Source of the DNA: Clonostachys chloroleuca
Taxonomy: Eukaryota > Ascomycota > Sordariomycetes > Hypocreales > Bionectriaceae
Reading direction: 5' to 3'
Assembly (NCBI GenBank): GCA_037952775.1
Contig: JBANAY010000003.1
Coordinates: 13,206,001 to 13,270,000 of the forward strand
DNA length: 64,000 nt
Position numbers and translations under genes: made by a program. The notes beneath the pieces are model-generated. The model searched no databases. It was not told where the DNA came from and saw only the letters and a list, made by a program, of their open reading frames with translations. This document shows, in pieces, positions 44,942 through 56,751 of this stretch; the first letter of the stretch is position 1, and each line of letters opens with the position of its first letter.

Positions 44942-45949
44942 CTATTTCCTCTCCTCGGGTTCTAATCTATGGCGGTACGATGAGGGTACGGAGACGTTGA
45001 CGGCGGCATGCTCTTCTAGTAGCCGTACTCGGAATCCGAGAAGATTTGCTCTCTCACGCACCAGCGACAGATATTTCCACCGGTAGAGGGATCTATGCTC
45101 TTGAAACCTCTCGTCCAGCGACTTTCCGTGTGATGAATGCGCCCTTCTTCGGTTCACTCTCGTTGACTCGTTGCTGATGTACGCAAACTCTCGGAGTATC
45201 GATAGGAGCAGCACATTGAAAGCGAGGCTGAAATAAGGCGGGCCTCTGACCCATTGAAAGACCCCCTCCCGAATCTCAATCACTGGCTCTGTCTCTGTCC
45301 AGCTCGCCAGGAGAATGGCGGAAAGTTCCCTCTCCTTTCCTAGGATATCATCTGTCGCGATGTGTTTCCTGATAATCTGTGCCGCGGTGCTCAAAAAAAA
45401 ATCATATTGCCATGGAACGAACGAAAGCCTGGGAACATCCCCGGCGCGTTACACACCTTTCGTGTGATTTTAGCTCGTCGAACGGCATTAGTGACTTGGC
45501 TGAAGACTCGACCGGAACGGAAGAGTTCCTCGACATATTGGCGATCTTAAAACCTCCGCGGGGAGCGTCCCTTCTAGTTCTCGGACGGTCTGGAGGTAAA
45601 AGTCGCCATACCCTGCCCAGGCGCGTCTGAGGGATGCCAAGGACCGGATGATCATATCGTCGGGGCCGATGGATTTGACCGCCTTGACGCGATGACGGCC
45701 GTGGATGTACCAGACAGGAGGCCCATCGAGGAACGAGTGCAGCCTTTGCTGATTTCTGGACCGTAGCTCCTGGGCTGACAGATGTAGCTGTTGTAGAATC
45801 GATTCGGCCTCAGAATAATCCACATAGCCGTTCATCCAGTTAGGGTCGTCATCGAAATTGATACTGGGCTTCCAACACACTCTCGAGATGCGCAGCCTGG
45901 TTCTCGTCGTACCAACGTTCACCAATTCTTGTATACGAAATATAGACAA
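44942..45949 (-). pseudogene. DUF3723-like remnant
   Basis: Two minus-strand frames, 45949-45488 and 45394-44942, look like parts of one protein. The first contains DYSEAESILQQLHLSAQEL and PPVWYIHGRHRVKAVKSIGP, where the HGRHR block resembles the signature of DUF3723 proteins, which are multi-copy in Fusarium accessory regions. The second contains SLAFNVLLLSILREFAYIS and RSLYRWKYLSLVRERANLLG. Between them the frame is lost around a run of A residues (45394-45402) and no intron is evident. About 330 residues are preserved, well short of the usual length. Function is unknown in any species. Confidence 0.5.
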
Positions 45950-47029
45950 GAGACTAGTACCTCAAATTCTCCAAAGAATACCCTACCCTGATGCACTCCC
46001 CCGAAGATGGCTGTAGGCTGTGACACGGAAGATGGCGATTCAGTTCATGGCTATTGCGCTCAATTTATTCTCAATGTTGTTGGCAAGCTAGAACTGATTC
46101 CGTTTTCTGATCTAGTCGGGCGGATTGTGGATGCCTCGTTGGTTTCATTTTCTGCTTCCTGGTGCATAATTTCGTGTAGCTGTGTTGATAGCAACCACTA
46201 CAAAACCAGGAATCAGCAGATAGTTAGTCGCTAGCACCATAGTAAGTACAGAAACCAGAAAGCTGAGGTCGGTAGCAACCTGCCTGACAGGCCCATGGCG
46301 AATACGGGAGATAGGTTTTGGCCTTGGTATTGGTAACTCTGACTCTTCTGCTTGCTGTGTTTACCATGGATTCTGGCAACCTCCAGTCGGTGTCGTTTCC
46401 GGATTCCTGCTTTGGCTAAGGTTGCCAGAAACTTTGGCTTTCCTGATATCTGGTCTGAGTCGTGAAGGCTTATTCGCGATAGTGCTAGATAGAGGCCAAG
46501 AAACAGGTGACAGGAAACGAATTCCTGTACTGACTGGCAGGCCAGACGACTGCGGGGAGGGGTCACAGCCGAGCAATGGGAGGTGAAAGGATAGACGGTT
46601 GGGCAGGCTCAAACTGGGGTGGCTTGTCTACCCTGAAAAACCCCGACCGATGATGTGCGTCCCCCAACCGTCTAATCAGAATGCGCGCTAGACGAGGAAT
46701 GCCCGCTTAAATAGGACGGCTACAGAGAGCTAACCGCACGAGTTTTCCATTCGGGTGGGAGGGAGCCAGAGGCTAGCAACCAACATCACCGACGAGCAAC
46801 CGAGCAAGGCTTGCATGCACTGATAGTGTGCTCTCACAAAACAAGGGGTTCCTCTAATTGAGTAATTAAGCCCCTGCTAGTTGCCACACTAAGTACACGA
46901 TTTGCAATTATGCCAGTCACGCTTGTAACTATCGGGGTCCACCTTCGTCCCGTCCCCCCGGGAGGGCCCCACAGAGCCTGAACCTCTCCCCATCGGGCGC
47001 TGGATAAGCGACTTCGCGAATCCCGCTAG
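45950..47029. other. Intergenic, no supported gene
   Basis: Only short motif-free frames occur. GC content rises around 46930-47000 (CCCCCCGGGAGGGCCCC). Confidence 0.3.
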
Positions 47030-47319
47030 TCAATCCCCTCCGCCCGAAAAATTCATCAGCTTCACGACCTCCTCGGCAGTAAGCTTTTTCGTTGATGTTA
47101 CCTGATACATGAGGATGCCCTGCTCGGAATCCTTCAAACGGAGAGAGACACTTTCTTTAATTCTGCCGTTCTAGTCTCTCTCAGGCTCGCACCATTCCCT
47201 CGTGATTTCATGTAGTTTCCGACTCAGGAAGGAAAATCTATTTTCCATATCCTTAGTAAGCACGAAGCACTGATCCCCTATGTGCACGCATAAGCCCGAG
47301 ATGGCTACACTAATTATTG
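47030..47319 (-). pseudogene. C-terminal fragment of an unidentified protein
   Basis: The minus-strand frame from about 47319 reads ISVAIS, then DQCFVLTKDMENRFSFLSRK, HEITREWCEPERD, a TAG, then SVSLRLKDSEQGILMYQV and LTAEEVVKLMNFSGGGD, ending with a TGA at 47032-47030. The texture is clearly coding and the single TAG suggests point mutation. I cannot name the family. It may be the end of a multi-copy accessory gene. Confidence 0.35.
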
Positions 47320-47759
47320 GATTCGGTCAGGTCACAAGCGGAAGGATCTGCGAACAACTTGCCAGTGAGCATCGGTGAAGTCGCTAGTGTATTGGTTCGA
47401 GGGCGTAAATCCAAATATCTCCTCAGCAAAGTTAATACTATTTTAAACCCAATATTTTCTTACGTCTTAACATGCATCTTAATTTAGCCCCCGTGAACTA
47501 GGCAACACATAGGTATTATTATACTGAACCCACTTCAGGGCTAGCGTCACCTGATCTTAGAAACCTGTGGGGTAGCCGCAACCCCGCTTCATATCGTCCC
47601 AGATTGCGCATTGTGAAGCCCAGAATTATGCTCAAAGACGAGTCTAGAAACTCTCCGTCGTTCGTCGTGATGTCCGACACTGAAACAAATAGGTATAATT
47701 AGACTTCTTATCCCATCTCCCACATTTTAGCTCTACACTGACACCTTGCCAGTAACTGC
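47320..47759. other. Upstream region of the methyltransferase gene
   Basis: No distinct gene is visible. It may contain a further 5' exon and the promoter of the methyltransferase gene, since no in-frame ATG was found for its first visible exon. Confidence 0.3.
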
Positions 47760-48997
47760 CACAATCTGATTCCGCATAAAGCGCCGCTTAAGTTACGCGA
47801 TGTTTATTTTTCTCTTGGACGCTGGTACGGAAAGAATGGAGATATAGAGAGGGAGAAATATAAATTTCCAATTGATGAAGTAAGAGGTAACCAACTCGGC
47901 TTTGCTGGGATAAAGTTAACATAATCCACACGCAAGGAGGAGAAAACTCGCCTGGACATATTCCATAAGTTCTTCTTGGTGGCTCGCAATAACAGTCTAT
48001 TCTCAGCTCCGTTGGATGTTGAGAGTCCATTACGGGTTCTAGACATTGGTACTGGTACTGGGATCTGGGCGATTGAACTCTCCGAGTACGTCTACTCAGG
48101 CGACATTTGGCTTTGGTTCTTACAATGGGAAACAGAAAATACCCTCAAATGCATGTGCAGGGTCTCGATATCAATATGATACAGCCTGAGATGTGAGTGA
48201 GACAACCGAAGATTGCCATTCTCTAACTCATCTCGCTCAGGATTCCTCGAACTATGGAACCCCCAAAGCTACATGATGTTGAGGGGTCGTGGGATACGCT
48301 ACGTCTCGACTGGGACTTCATACACGTCCGAACCCTCTTCGGCAGTATTCAATGCTGGTCAACTTTGTATAAGAAAATATTCATGTGGGCTCGATCCTTC
48401 ACTTATCTCTGCCACCGTTTGCTTGGCTAACTAGCCATAAGGCACCTAAAACCCGATACAGGCTACGTGGAGCAAGTCGAGATTGATTGGGCCCCGCAAT
48501 GTGATGACAACTCCCTCCCACCAAACAGTGCTTTACACCAATGGGCGTCGAGACTTCTGGGACGAATGGACCTGTACGGTCGTCCAATGAGGGTGCACCC
48601 TGGGCAGACGCGGCGCCGGCTGGCACTGGCACTCGCTGGCTTTACAGATATTAATGAAACGGTCATCAGAGTGTGTTATAGCCCTTGGTCAGAGGATGGA
48701 AATGCGAAGGAGGCAGGGAGATGGTTTAATGTGGGACTCTCAGAGGGCCTCATGGCTTTGTCTCTCTCGGCCATGGTAACGATACTCGGCATGTCTGAGA
48801 AAGAAGTGGAAGTCCTTTGCGAGAAAGTTAGACAAGAGATATGCACGCTGAGTTACCATGCATACTGCAGAATGTAAGTTTGCTCTGCCTTTAGTTACTG
48901 TGACGACTACTCACGATATATGAGGTATATTTGGACAGCGAGAAAGCCCGCAGACTCTCATGCTACTCCCGATTCAAGCTCTAGTTCGAGCATATAA
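47760..48997 (+). CDS. LaeA-like SAM-dependent methyltransferase, six exons
   Basis: Exons 47760-47879 (5' end uncertain), 47937-48085, 48136-48192, 48241-48384, 48442-48873 and 48925-48997 join in phase. The protein has [20 protein letters not shown], the SAM-binding motif [32 protein letters not shown], then [12 protein letters not shown] (motif II-like), [16 protein letters not shown] and a C-terminal YIWTARKP tail, at least 324 residues. This order matches LaeA/UMTA-type methyltransferases, which act as regulators of secondary metabolism and development or as pathway enzymes. No secondary-metabolism core enzyme is visible nearby. All five introns have GT donors and AG acceptors. No start codon is seen in frame, so a small upstream exon is missing from this call. 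Confidence 0.8.
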
Positions 48998-51732
48998 CAT
49001 AGCCGCAGAAGACTAGTCGCACAAGATGGTCATTACCGGCGGCCGAGCCTATGAGAAATGCTTTATTCCCTCAGTGTCGCAGAACTGACCAGACAAACTG
49101 GATCACCAGCGACCTGGTGTCAGTGAGTCAATGGGTGGCGAAGCTAGAATGTAGGCCTCGAACTAGGCCCTTATCAGTATTGATCCTACTTTTGGTCCGC
49201 AAGCAACTCTTGGTGGGCCAAATTTAGTGTCCCTGGCTCAGGCAAGTCCAGGAAAGTTTAAGCTGGAGTTGGAAGTGCTCAGTTATTAGGAAGAGAAGAA
49301 GATCTCTTGGTGTTTGTTTTGGGGAATGTTTTAACTTATTTGTGAAGGTATCCTATATATCAATATTGACAAAGTGGCATGTTCGCCCAACGATGCCTAG
49401 ATCGGGCTTATGACGCTTTTTGAGTCTCGGAGTTCCAAGCTGTGTGGTGGCTACGCAGTAGTTCTTGTACGTAGTTGCCACCAAGAAGCATCGTGATAAG
49501 CGGATACTTATCACTCACTCAGTAAAAGGACCATTTATGTCCGCGAGCCGCGAAAACTGTACGCTCCTTCAGGCATTGTAAAGAGAACGCCGCCGCTCCA
49601 GGTGCGGTGTCTTGGAAGCCGAATGTTCGGATTCGGTAATGGTGATGGTAGTGATGTAGGGACCGCCGTTTGACCCCACGGTATTGGGGTTTCAGAAGTT
49701 AGAGAAGGAAATTTCAGGGAAAGCGATGGAGATCCTGTAGTGCCCGGATCAAAGACGCAGATTCTTGTTCGCGTCATGGCGCCTGCTTGAGTAACCGGCC
49801 CTGCGATCTCGTCAAACCAGTGAGAATTCCTCGTAAGCAACTTGACGCATATTTTGGATGCGTACCTGCTCAGAGTCACAGAATACCAACTGAAGGCAAT
49901 TTGGCGTGGGGAAGCAAGACTTTTGTCCCGGATGAGAGACAAGACGGCATACATGTACTGAACAGGAGTTGCTTTACCTTTGCGCTAAGTCACAGGATCT
50001 GAACTCAAAACTCTAATCGATAACACATAGTTGTTGCCAAATTTTGTAACCAAATTTTGTAACAGGGCTGGCGGGGCAAGGCAGCATTAGACTTGGATAG
50101 GAGGTAGTAATGAATGATGATGTATTTGATTAGTCCTCAGCCTTATGTGGCGTAATAGTGAGGTCATTGAAGCCGGCGCTGACACAAGATTTGGTTAAGC
50201 AAAAGATACAAGACGAATGGAATGCCAAGCAAGCCATCAACGATAATGAGAGTCAATTGGCCGCCGAACCAGGTGGTAAACAAGTGGGTGGCCCTACACA
50301 TCCATCGTGGGACAGCCCTTTAAAAATTTAATAACATGGAGAAATCATTAGCATACGCCAATCCAGCAAAAGCGAACCTATAGCCATCATGTATGCCCTA
50401 TTGTAATGCCTGACGTGCCATTCTGCCAACGGGACCCCTCGGACAAATATTCGCAGCTTGACAAGAAACGCATGGGGGTGTCTAGGTACTTGTAGTAAGG
50501 CGCTTCCTAGGCATACTTGGGCCCGAAAGAGCCTAATTCGATGAGCAGCCCTTGCTTTGTAGTCGCCAGCCTCTAGCTCATCCAGGCTTTTCGGTGATCA
50601 ATTATATCTTGCCAGTCCTCAAGGACTTGAGCGGCCTTCAGGCGACAAAGTTTACATTTCTTTAATTTGCAGGTAGTGTACTATTGTGTTGATCGGGCTC
50701 TAGCCGAAGAGGCGTCTACGCAACAGGGGAGACAAACAAGCTGTAGGACGTGTGCGCAGTGCGCCGTGCTTACTAAGGGTATGGAAAAATAACTTTTCCC
50801 TCCCGAGTCCACTATGACCCACCAATTAGTCTGTCCCGCTCGCAGCTTTATTTTTTTCGGCTCGTCATCAAGGTGTCTTTAGGTCCCATCCAGCTGATCT
50901 CAAATACCTACGCGACACACGAGTCTCGACCACTTCCAGCGCAAATGCGACAATAACGAGAGCGAGAGCAGTCGCCATAACGGATCAAAACCGCTCAAAG
51001 GTCATCCAAGAACATCCTATTCGAATGGCCTCAACACCTTCCGTACTTCCTTCATTTCAATCTGTGAAGGCATGAATATTTCCCCAGATCTAGGTGCTAT
51101 AGAGCATCTTGGTCAAGAAGGTACGTGTGGCATACCGGCGTCTAAGGGTCTAAGGCTGGTATGCATTATGGAGCAAGAGGTCCGATAGTGAATTCCTACA
51201 TGGCTTGATTTAGTCATACCCTGCCTAGATCCAAGCTAAGATCAGTTTCCCAAAGCCCACAACATAATAAACTAGTATTGCCTGGGGCTCAACTTCGCAT
51301 AAGCTTTGACCGGCGTCGCACGCTAGCTAACAATGTAGAGTGGGGCAATCTGGACCGCTGTCGAACATTAGAGTTCCAGAAATGGAGAAAAGTGCCCTGT
51401 TGGAAGCTGCTGTCCATAAAGCAGGCCAAAGTGTTAGCCGCCAATTGCAACCGGGTTGGAATTTACAATGGCTGGCCTACCAAAGAGTCTAGGGAGGCTT
51501 GCTGTTTGATTACATAATTTTCCAAGCAGTCATTCGGGGAAGCGGACTACTTAAACCCGAAGTTAGATATATAGCGTTGATTGGGAAATAAGTCAGTAAT
51601 TAAGAAAGATTAATGAAATTACTACAATAGGTGAATGAATGTTTCTCAAACATCCAAACAAGCGGCCCATAAATACAATCGTATGTCATAGTCTATCTAC
51701 ACAAGTACAAAGGGACCAACGCGTACTAGTTT
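48998..51732. other. Intergenic, no confident gene
   Basis: Frames at 49535-49954 (minus) and 51278-51517 (plus) lack recognisable motifs. A 14-bp tandem duplication, CCAAATTTTGTAAC, lies at about 50037-50063. The rest shows only short frames. Confidence 0.35.
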
Positions 51733-52196
51733 CACTCGTCCTCGCTATCCCGTACTTCGGCAGCACCCTTACTCTCCTGTGCCTCTGTATCATCCGAGCT
51801 AAGGGTACTCCTTAGATCCTTCTGAAAGTCCTCGAATCAGCCTCCACTCCCTGAGTAGAAGTCTGCATGTAGGGTGATATCATCACCGGATATGGAATCA
51901 ACGACAAACTCTAGCACCCACCTCTTTTCCGACAGTCGAGATTCTACCGTATTGAACAACATACATTGGATCTTGAAATGCGCCATATTGTACTCTTCAA
52001 CTTCCATCTGCGTCCACTTGACCACAAAGCCTCCTTCATCGTAGGCGCCTGCCTGCCAAATCGTGGGTGATGAATCTCTAGACTGCGGAACCTTTCGACG
52101 TTTCGCTTCCGAACACATTAAACTCTTGTTCACCAAACATTTGGGCCGCCATACCTTTGGTATCACGTACTGACGACTGGGGCAAATGGACTCCAC
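51733..52196 (-). pseudogene. Unidentified protein remnant with acidic tail
   Basis: The minus-strand frame contains CPSRQYVIPKVWRPKCLVN, SPTIWQAGAYDEGGFVVKW, FKIQCMLFNTVESRLSEKRW and DDITLHADFYSGSGG. It then has a TGA at 51839-51837, and without a shift FEDFQKDLRSTLSSDDTEAQ and an acidic end to the TGA at 51733. The internal TGA would be CGA before a C-to-T change. The upstream frames at 52163-52617 may belong to the same gene but do not join cleanly. The family is not recognised. Confidence 0.4.
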
Positions 52197-54018
52197 CCAG
52201 GCAGACTGCGCGCAAGAAGCGAGGTAAGAGAACCAGAGGCAGACGGGTGTATACCTACACTCCCCCTCGGGCTACCAGTCTCAAGGACAGTGTCATCATG
52301 GCCGGCTTCAGTCGGCCAGTGCGACCCAGGTCCGGTTGGCAAGGCCGCCTGGTTGCCCCATCTATGCATGACCTCAATGACAAACGAAACGGTAGCGTGG
52401 TTATAGACCTCCCACCTTTCTCCCATTATGTCGGCTCTCCACGGTTTCGCCCCAGAAACTCCCCCTTATGGGGGAGTCCATACCTATCGCCTCGACGAGC
52501 TGGGAATACGGAAATAGGGGCCAGAGCAGAGAGTATAGACTGGTTAAGGGAGCCTATCTTGTATGCCCGAAACGAAGGGCGGTTAATCGCGGGCAGGTTC
52601 AGGATTGTGGAATCCATGCTATTTCTTGGCAGACAGACGGCACAGCGTCAAGGCTTCCTTACGGTAACAGAGTTGGATGGGCGTATCGATGACGGTTTCT
52701 GCAAGGGCCACTAACGACTCGTGATGAGAAGGAATAATATCCTAAACTTCATTATAAGCGATTCCCCTTGACGGTGTTAATGCGACTGCCGTTGTCGTTG
52801 GGATAGCAGCGAAACACGACGAAAGCAAAGAAGGGATGCTAACCAACTCATTGAAAACACAGCAATAAGAATATAACGTAAATTCTGTGTAGTATCGATA
52901 CCTTTTGACTGCAGGGAAAGAGCTGTCTACTACTGTAAGGTTGACTTGCGTATCGCTGGATGCCTTGTCCCAATTATTAAATAGACGGCCATGTCCTGGT
53001 AAAACCATGCAGGGGCAATGATGCCCTCTTATCACCAGGTCATAAACCCTGTTGTTAGGCGGAATTGTAGCTGATCATTGATCGTATCTGGCACATGAAG
53101 GGCATCGACTGATGAATGAGCGCATGTTCCACTTGGCATGTGATGCCTGTGAGAAAATCGAAGGCAATAATACCCCTGGACCAATGGAGGTGTTGAATAC
53201 CGCCTAGCTAGCCAACTCGGGGGCCTCCCTGGATGGCACAATTGGTGGAACCTGTGAAGCAGGCTGAGCAGCACCTCACGATGGAGTGCATGGTCCACTC
53301 GGCACCTGGTTGAGTTTTTAATTCAGCGATACCATTGGATAGTGATGGTGCCGTATGGCACGCCCAAGTTTGACATCCTGCAAGTAATGAGAACTGTTGC
53401 ATAGCCTCAACTACTCCTCCATCAGAGTTCAGGGGACAGACCACCTCATGATGTTGATCAGCTATCGAAGTGCCCAATTTGTTCCGGATCAGGCAAGCAT
53501 TCTCTCATAGGATTGCCACTTCAGCTGGCTGAGATATGCTAGGTGATAAGGGTCGATGCGGTTTCTGGGCTTGTACACTGCTTCATTTGAGTGAAGGAGC
53601 AATTATGCAATATGTGGCACACACCAACAGCTTTTTGACTCCGGAGAGGACATTCACTTGTTGTGCTCTCGCTACGGTGGCTATTGGGAGTAGGCCAAGA
53701 GGTGGCGGCTTGGGGATAGATCTTAACAGCCTCTTTGGCTACTTCGAGCTTACCTGGAAACCGTTGGAAGGTACGAAAGCTGCCTGGAGGGATGGTGCCA
53801 AGTGGCCATGAATGCACGTTTATGCCACACCACATGAATGTTGGTCAGCCAGCGGCATGCCCGGGTCGGTCGATCCTCCCTTTCAATAACAACCCTCCAA
53901 GACAGCTGCCAGATTTCTATCTCACCAGATGCTTAAATACGGACTCGTTCCTGAAACTAAACAACCTGACTACCTTCATTTTGCTTTTCATTTCGTAAGA
54001 CAGTACTTCGCTGTTTAA
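52197..54018. other. Degenerate stretch, no confident gene
   Basis: Several medium frames overlap on both strands (for example 52157-52714 plus against 52163-52617 minus), so at most one of each pair could be real. None shows a recognisable domain. Confidence 0.3.
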
Positions 54019-54327
54019 TTGCCATCCCAAGACCTCAGTATCCTGCTCAGAGGTTACAGAATGATGGAAGGGACACGCTCTGGTCGAAAGCAAATCTTGA
54101 TTTCATATATGCATTATACACAGCTAGCTAGCCAACCATTGGTGGAAATAATAGATAGGGTGCTCGGGGAGGATCATACTAACATTTTCTCCATTATGGG
54201 CAATTTGGCTTTATCCCACAGCCATCAAGGTCGCTATGAGGAGGCAGAAGGGTTAAAGGAGCCAGTGACACGAGAGGCAATGAGAGCTCTGATAGTGATC
54301 ACGTCTACCTGTGATGCTATATCCTAG
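54019..54327 (+). pseudogene. TPR (kinesin-light-chain-like) repeat fragment
   Basis: The frame contains RVLGEDHTNIFSIMGNLALS and HSHQGRYEEAEGL, a single TPR unit of the kind arranged in tandem at the C-terminus of fungal NLR-like (NB-ARC/NACHT) proteins ('LGEDHPNTL..M.NLA......GR..EAE'). Only one unit survives, with no nucleotide-binding domain upstream in any frame. It is probably a relic of a larger NLR or TPR gene. After it, GAGGCTCCTGCT repeats at 54380-54412. Confidence 0.5.
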
Positions 54328-54577
54328 ATGCTCCTATATAACGAGGATATATGACTTGGTAGGGAACCCCTCATATGGATGAGGCTCCTGCTGCCAATGA
54401 GGCTCCTGCTATGGACGAGTCTCATTACTTAGACAAGGCCGCGTGCAATATATATGATATCGAACAGGTTACCTTCCTTGATTGTTGGTAGATAAAGCGC
54501 ACTAAGTAAGTAAGTAAGAAGGGAAAGGAAGAAAGGGACATATAGCGACAGTATTTAATGAGATAATGGTTATCTAC
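54328..54577. other. Spacer with short repeats
   Basis: It contains GAGGCTCCTGCT repeated twice, a GTAAGTAAGTAAG run near 54505 and no gene. Confidence 0.3.
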
Positions 54578-55201
54578 TCATGCTATTCGAGGGCTTCCAC
54601 GTGAGCGCTTTGTAGAGTTCCTCTTGTTGCTTTTCTTTCCTTGTTCATGACTCTTTATAGTCTTTTTGAGAACTCCAGCTTCCGGTGCGAGCGGAGTGGT
54701 CCGGCTCCCAGTCCTCTTGCCTCCTTTCTGTCGGCGTCTCTTTAACTTCTTCCACTCCCCGACCAACTCACTCATGTTCCCACAATCATCCTCTAGCACG
54801 GCGGTCGGTTTCCGCTTCACTGTATAGTATAGCTTCCCGTTGATCAACTCTTCGCCGATAATTTCAGTAGCTTCCCATTCACCCTCGGACATTTCATCCG
54901 CTACCGAAGGGGTGGGGGGATACTCTGCGGACGAACTTGTGCTGGCACGCTCATTCCTTGCCTCTGCATCGCTGTTCTCGAGACTAACCATCTCAGCACT
55001 CATTTGGACAACAGGGGCCAGGCATAGTGCGTCAATAGAAGAGTCTATCGAGGAATTGGCAGTTTCGTTATATATAGGAGCGGGATCCGACTCGACTTGT
55101 GCATGCAACAGCTCTTTGGCGGCAGGGAGCTCGTTATCATGTGCGTCTTTCTTGACAATAAACGCGTTAGGACCACTGTTGGTAGGTGCTACAAAAGTCA
55201 T
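54578..55201 (-). CDS. Chromodomain-like protein
   Basis: An open frame runs from ATG 55201 to the TAG at 54578 (207 residues) and stays open upstream to about 55310 without another ATG, so a longer 5' part or an intron is possible. After an acidic, Ser-rich N-terminal half, residues of about 108-155 read EWEATEIIGEELINGKLYYT, then KRKPTAVLEDDCGNMSELVG and EWKKLKRRRQ, the pattern of a chromodomain (strands plus a C-terminal helix). The aromatic cage is incomplete: the usual W-W of 'VKWKGW' is replaced by KRKPT. A Lys/Arg-rich tail suggests nuclear localisation. Histone reading is inference. Similar short chromodomain-like genes occur in multiple copies in fungal accessory DNA. Confidence 0.55.
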   Translation of the reverse strand: MTFVAPTNSGPNAFIVKKDAHDNELPAAKELLHAQVESDPAPIYNETANSSIDSSIDALCLAPVVQMSAEMVSLENSDAEARNERASTSSSAEYPPTPSVADEMSEGEWEATEIIGEELINGKLYYTVKRKPTAVLEDDCGNMSELVGEWKKLKRRRQKGGKRTGSRTTPLAPEAGVLKKTIKSHEQGKKSNKRNSTKRSRGSPRIA

Positions 55202-55288
55202 GGCCAGAGACTGCGGAGGCCTGCTACCATCAATATTCTGATCCAAATTTGTATCCTCACCGATAAAATGGCATAATCTATAGTCTTC

Positions 55289-55831
55289 TGTCAGTTCTGG
55301 CCTTCTCGGGCTCTGGAATAAAACCAGTAGATACTGTCAGTCTTGCCACTAATTTCAGTATCACCATCTGCCTGGACATGGGAAGTCGAACTAGTCATAC
55401 CGGTGATCCCCCCGACAGTCCCCCCAGTACACTGGGAAAGCCACATGACATCCAATTCCTCAGCCGCATTTGAGGTCTGGATGTGGTTTTGAGGCAAAGA
55501 AACTGCATGTTGATCCCTCTTCAACTGGGAGGTACGTATTGTCGGAATTTGGAATCCATCATGTGGGTCTCAAAAAAGGGTTATAGTCGGATTTGGGCCA
55601 AGAGCTAACGTATTTCGGATCAAAGGAGTGTAATATACTTGGTCTAGTGCAAAAGTTGATAACAGAAGTAAAGCCAGTGTACTGTACGACGGAGGGAGGG
55701 CCTCCTTTTATAGACAGGTTCCCTTCTTCTTCCTCCATCATTGCTGTAGCTAAGGGTATGGAGCTCAGGCCGTCCATCCGAAAATAAATTGTGGCACACT
55801 CGGATTCCTTCCCCCGGCTTTCCTGGGCCAA
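55289..55831 (-). pseudogene. Coding-like degenerate stretch upstream of the chromodomain-like gene
   Basis: Minus-strand frames 55831-55559 (ATIYFRMDGLSSIPLATAM, KGGPPSVVQYTGFTSVINF) and 55524-55291 (SNAAEELDVMWLSQCTGGT, STSHVQADGDTEISGKTDS) have protein-like texture but lie in different frames. No clean splice joins them to each other or to the chromodomain-like frame. They may be exons or decayed parts of the same locus. The family is not recognised. Confidence 0.3.
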
Positions 55832-56063
55832 TCGTTACTACTTAACGTAACAAGATAAGCCTCATGCAGTTGATGAGATTAAAGGGCTTGGCCGACTGCG
55901 TATTGAGGCTTAACACCCTCAATACTGCCTGGGTACCAGGCCAACTGACGCAAGCATACGGCCAGACACGGTAAACAGCTCGGCTGGTGGATTTGTTCGC
56001 TCCACAGTGGCGAAGTAGCAAACATCTTGATTCTATTCTCGCGTCATCTCATTCGTAGCAAAC

Positions 56064-56324
56064 TCATGCATGAGATTGCCGTTCGACCAGCTTGCTCATT
56101 CCCCTCGCCGTATGTTCATATACTTCCGATCCAATAATAGGCGAATAGCCTTGAAAAACATCTAAGTTGAAATAGTTGTTCATGAGCCCCAGCATTTCGG
56201 CCAGTGGCCAGAGAATGACATAGTAGGAACGCATATAAATCTCCTTCCCATCCCACGGCGACTGACACTGACGAACCTTATCAGCCCCGTCGGGCCATAG
56301 CATTGAGGAAGGCGACCATGCCAT
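56064..56324 (-). CDS. Hypothetical protein, 86 residues
   Basis: The frame from ATG 56324 ends with EIYMRSYYVILWPLAEMLGL, NNYFNLDVFQGYSPIIGSEV and YEHTARGMSKLVERQ. This helical, coding-like text might be the C-terminal exon of a larger gene whose upstream part is the overlapping frame 56751-56281. No splice site joins them convincingly. Function is unknown. Confidence 0.3.
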   Translation of the reverse strand: MAWSPSSMLWPDGADKVRQCQSPWDGKEIYMRSYYVILWPLAEMLGLMNNYFNLDVFQGYSPIIGSEVYEHTARGMSKLVERQSHA

Positions 56325-56751
56325 CCTTCAGTATTTCAAGGATACAGTCGGAAAGAGCGGCATTATCACAGGCGGGGTCTAACATGATCGAGTCAGAGCC
56401 CAGAATGCGGTGCCTTGGCTGCTGCAGGTAACACACCATCGTACTCCGCTTAGGCCATCTAGCCATGCCTAGAACCACCGCGCAATCACGGTCAAGGCAG
56501 ATTTGACATCGTTGGCGATCCAAAGGAATTCGTAGTACGTAAAAGTTCGATAGCCTGCATGAGCTGACGACAGCACACTCTTCGCTTAGCGATGATGACG
56601 ATGATAGTCCGCCTCCATGAAACTCATGACGTCCCATCCTCGCTCTTGCGCCATCTTCCCAACGCATACACCTTCCAACTCGGGCAAAGGAGTTGGGATG
56701 ATGGAGAATCATTGACGGTGTGGCTGCCCCTTGATCAAGGAAACCAGACAC

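Noticed and set aside
52157..52714. Plus-strand 185-residue frame, Arg-rich
   Set aside because: Overlaps equally long minus-strand frames, has low-complexity Arg/Pro content and no domain.
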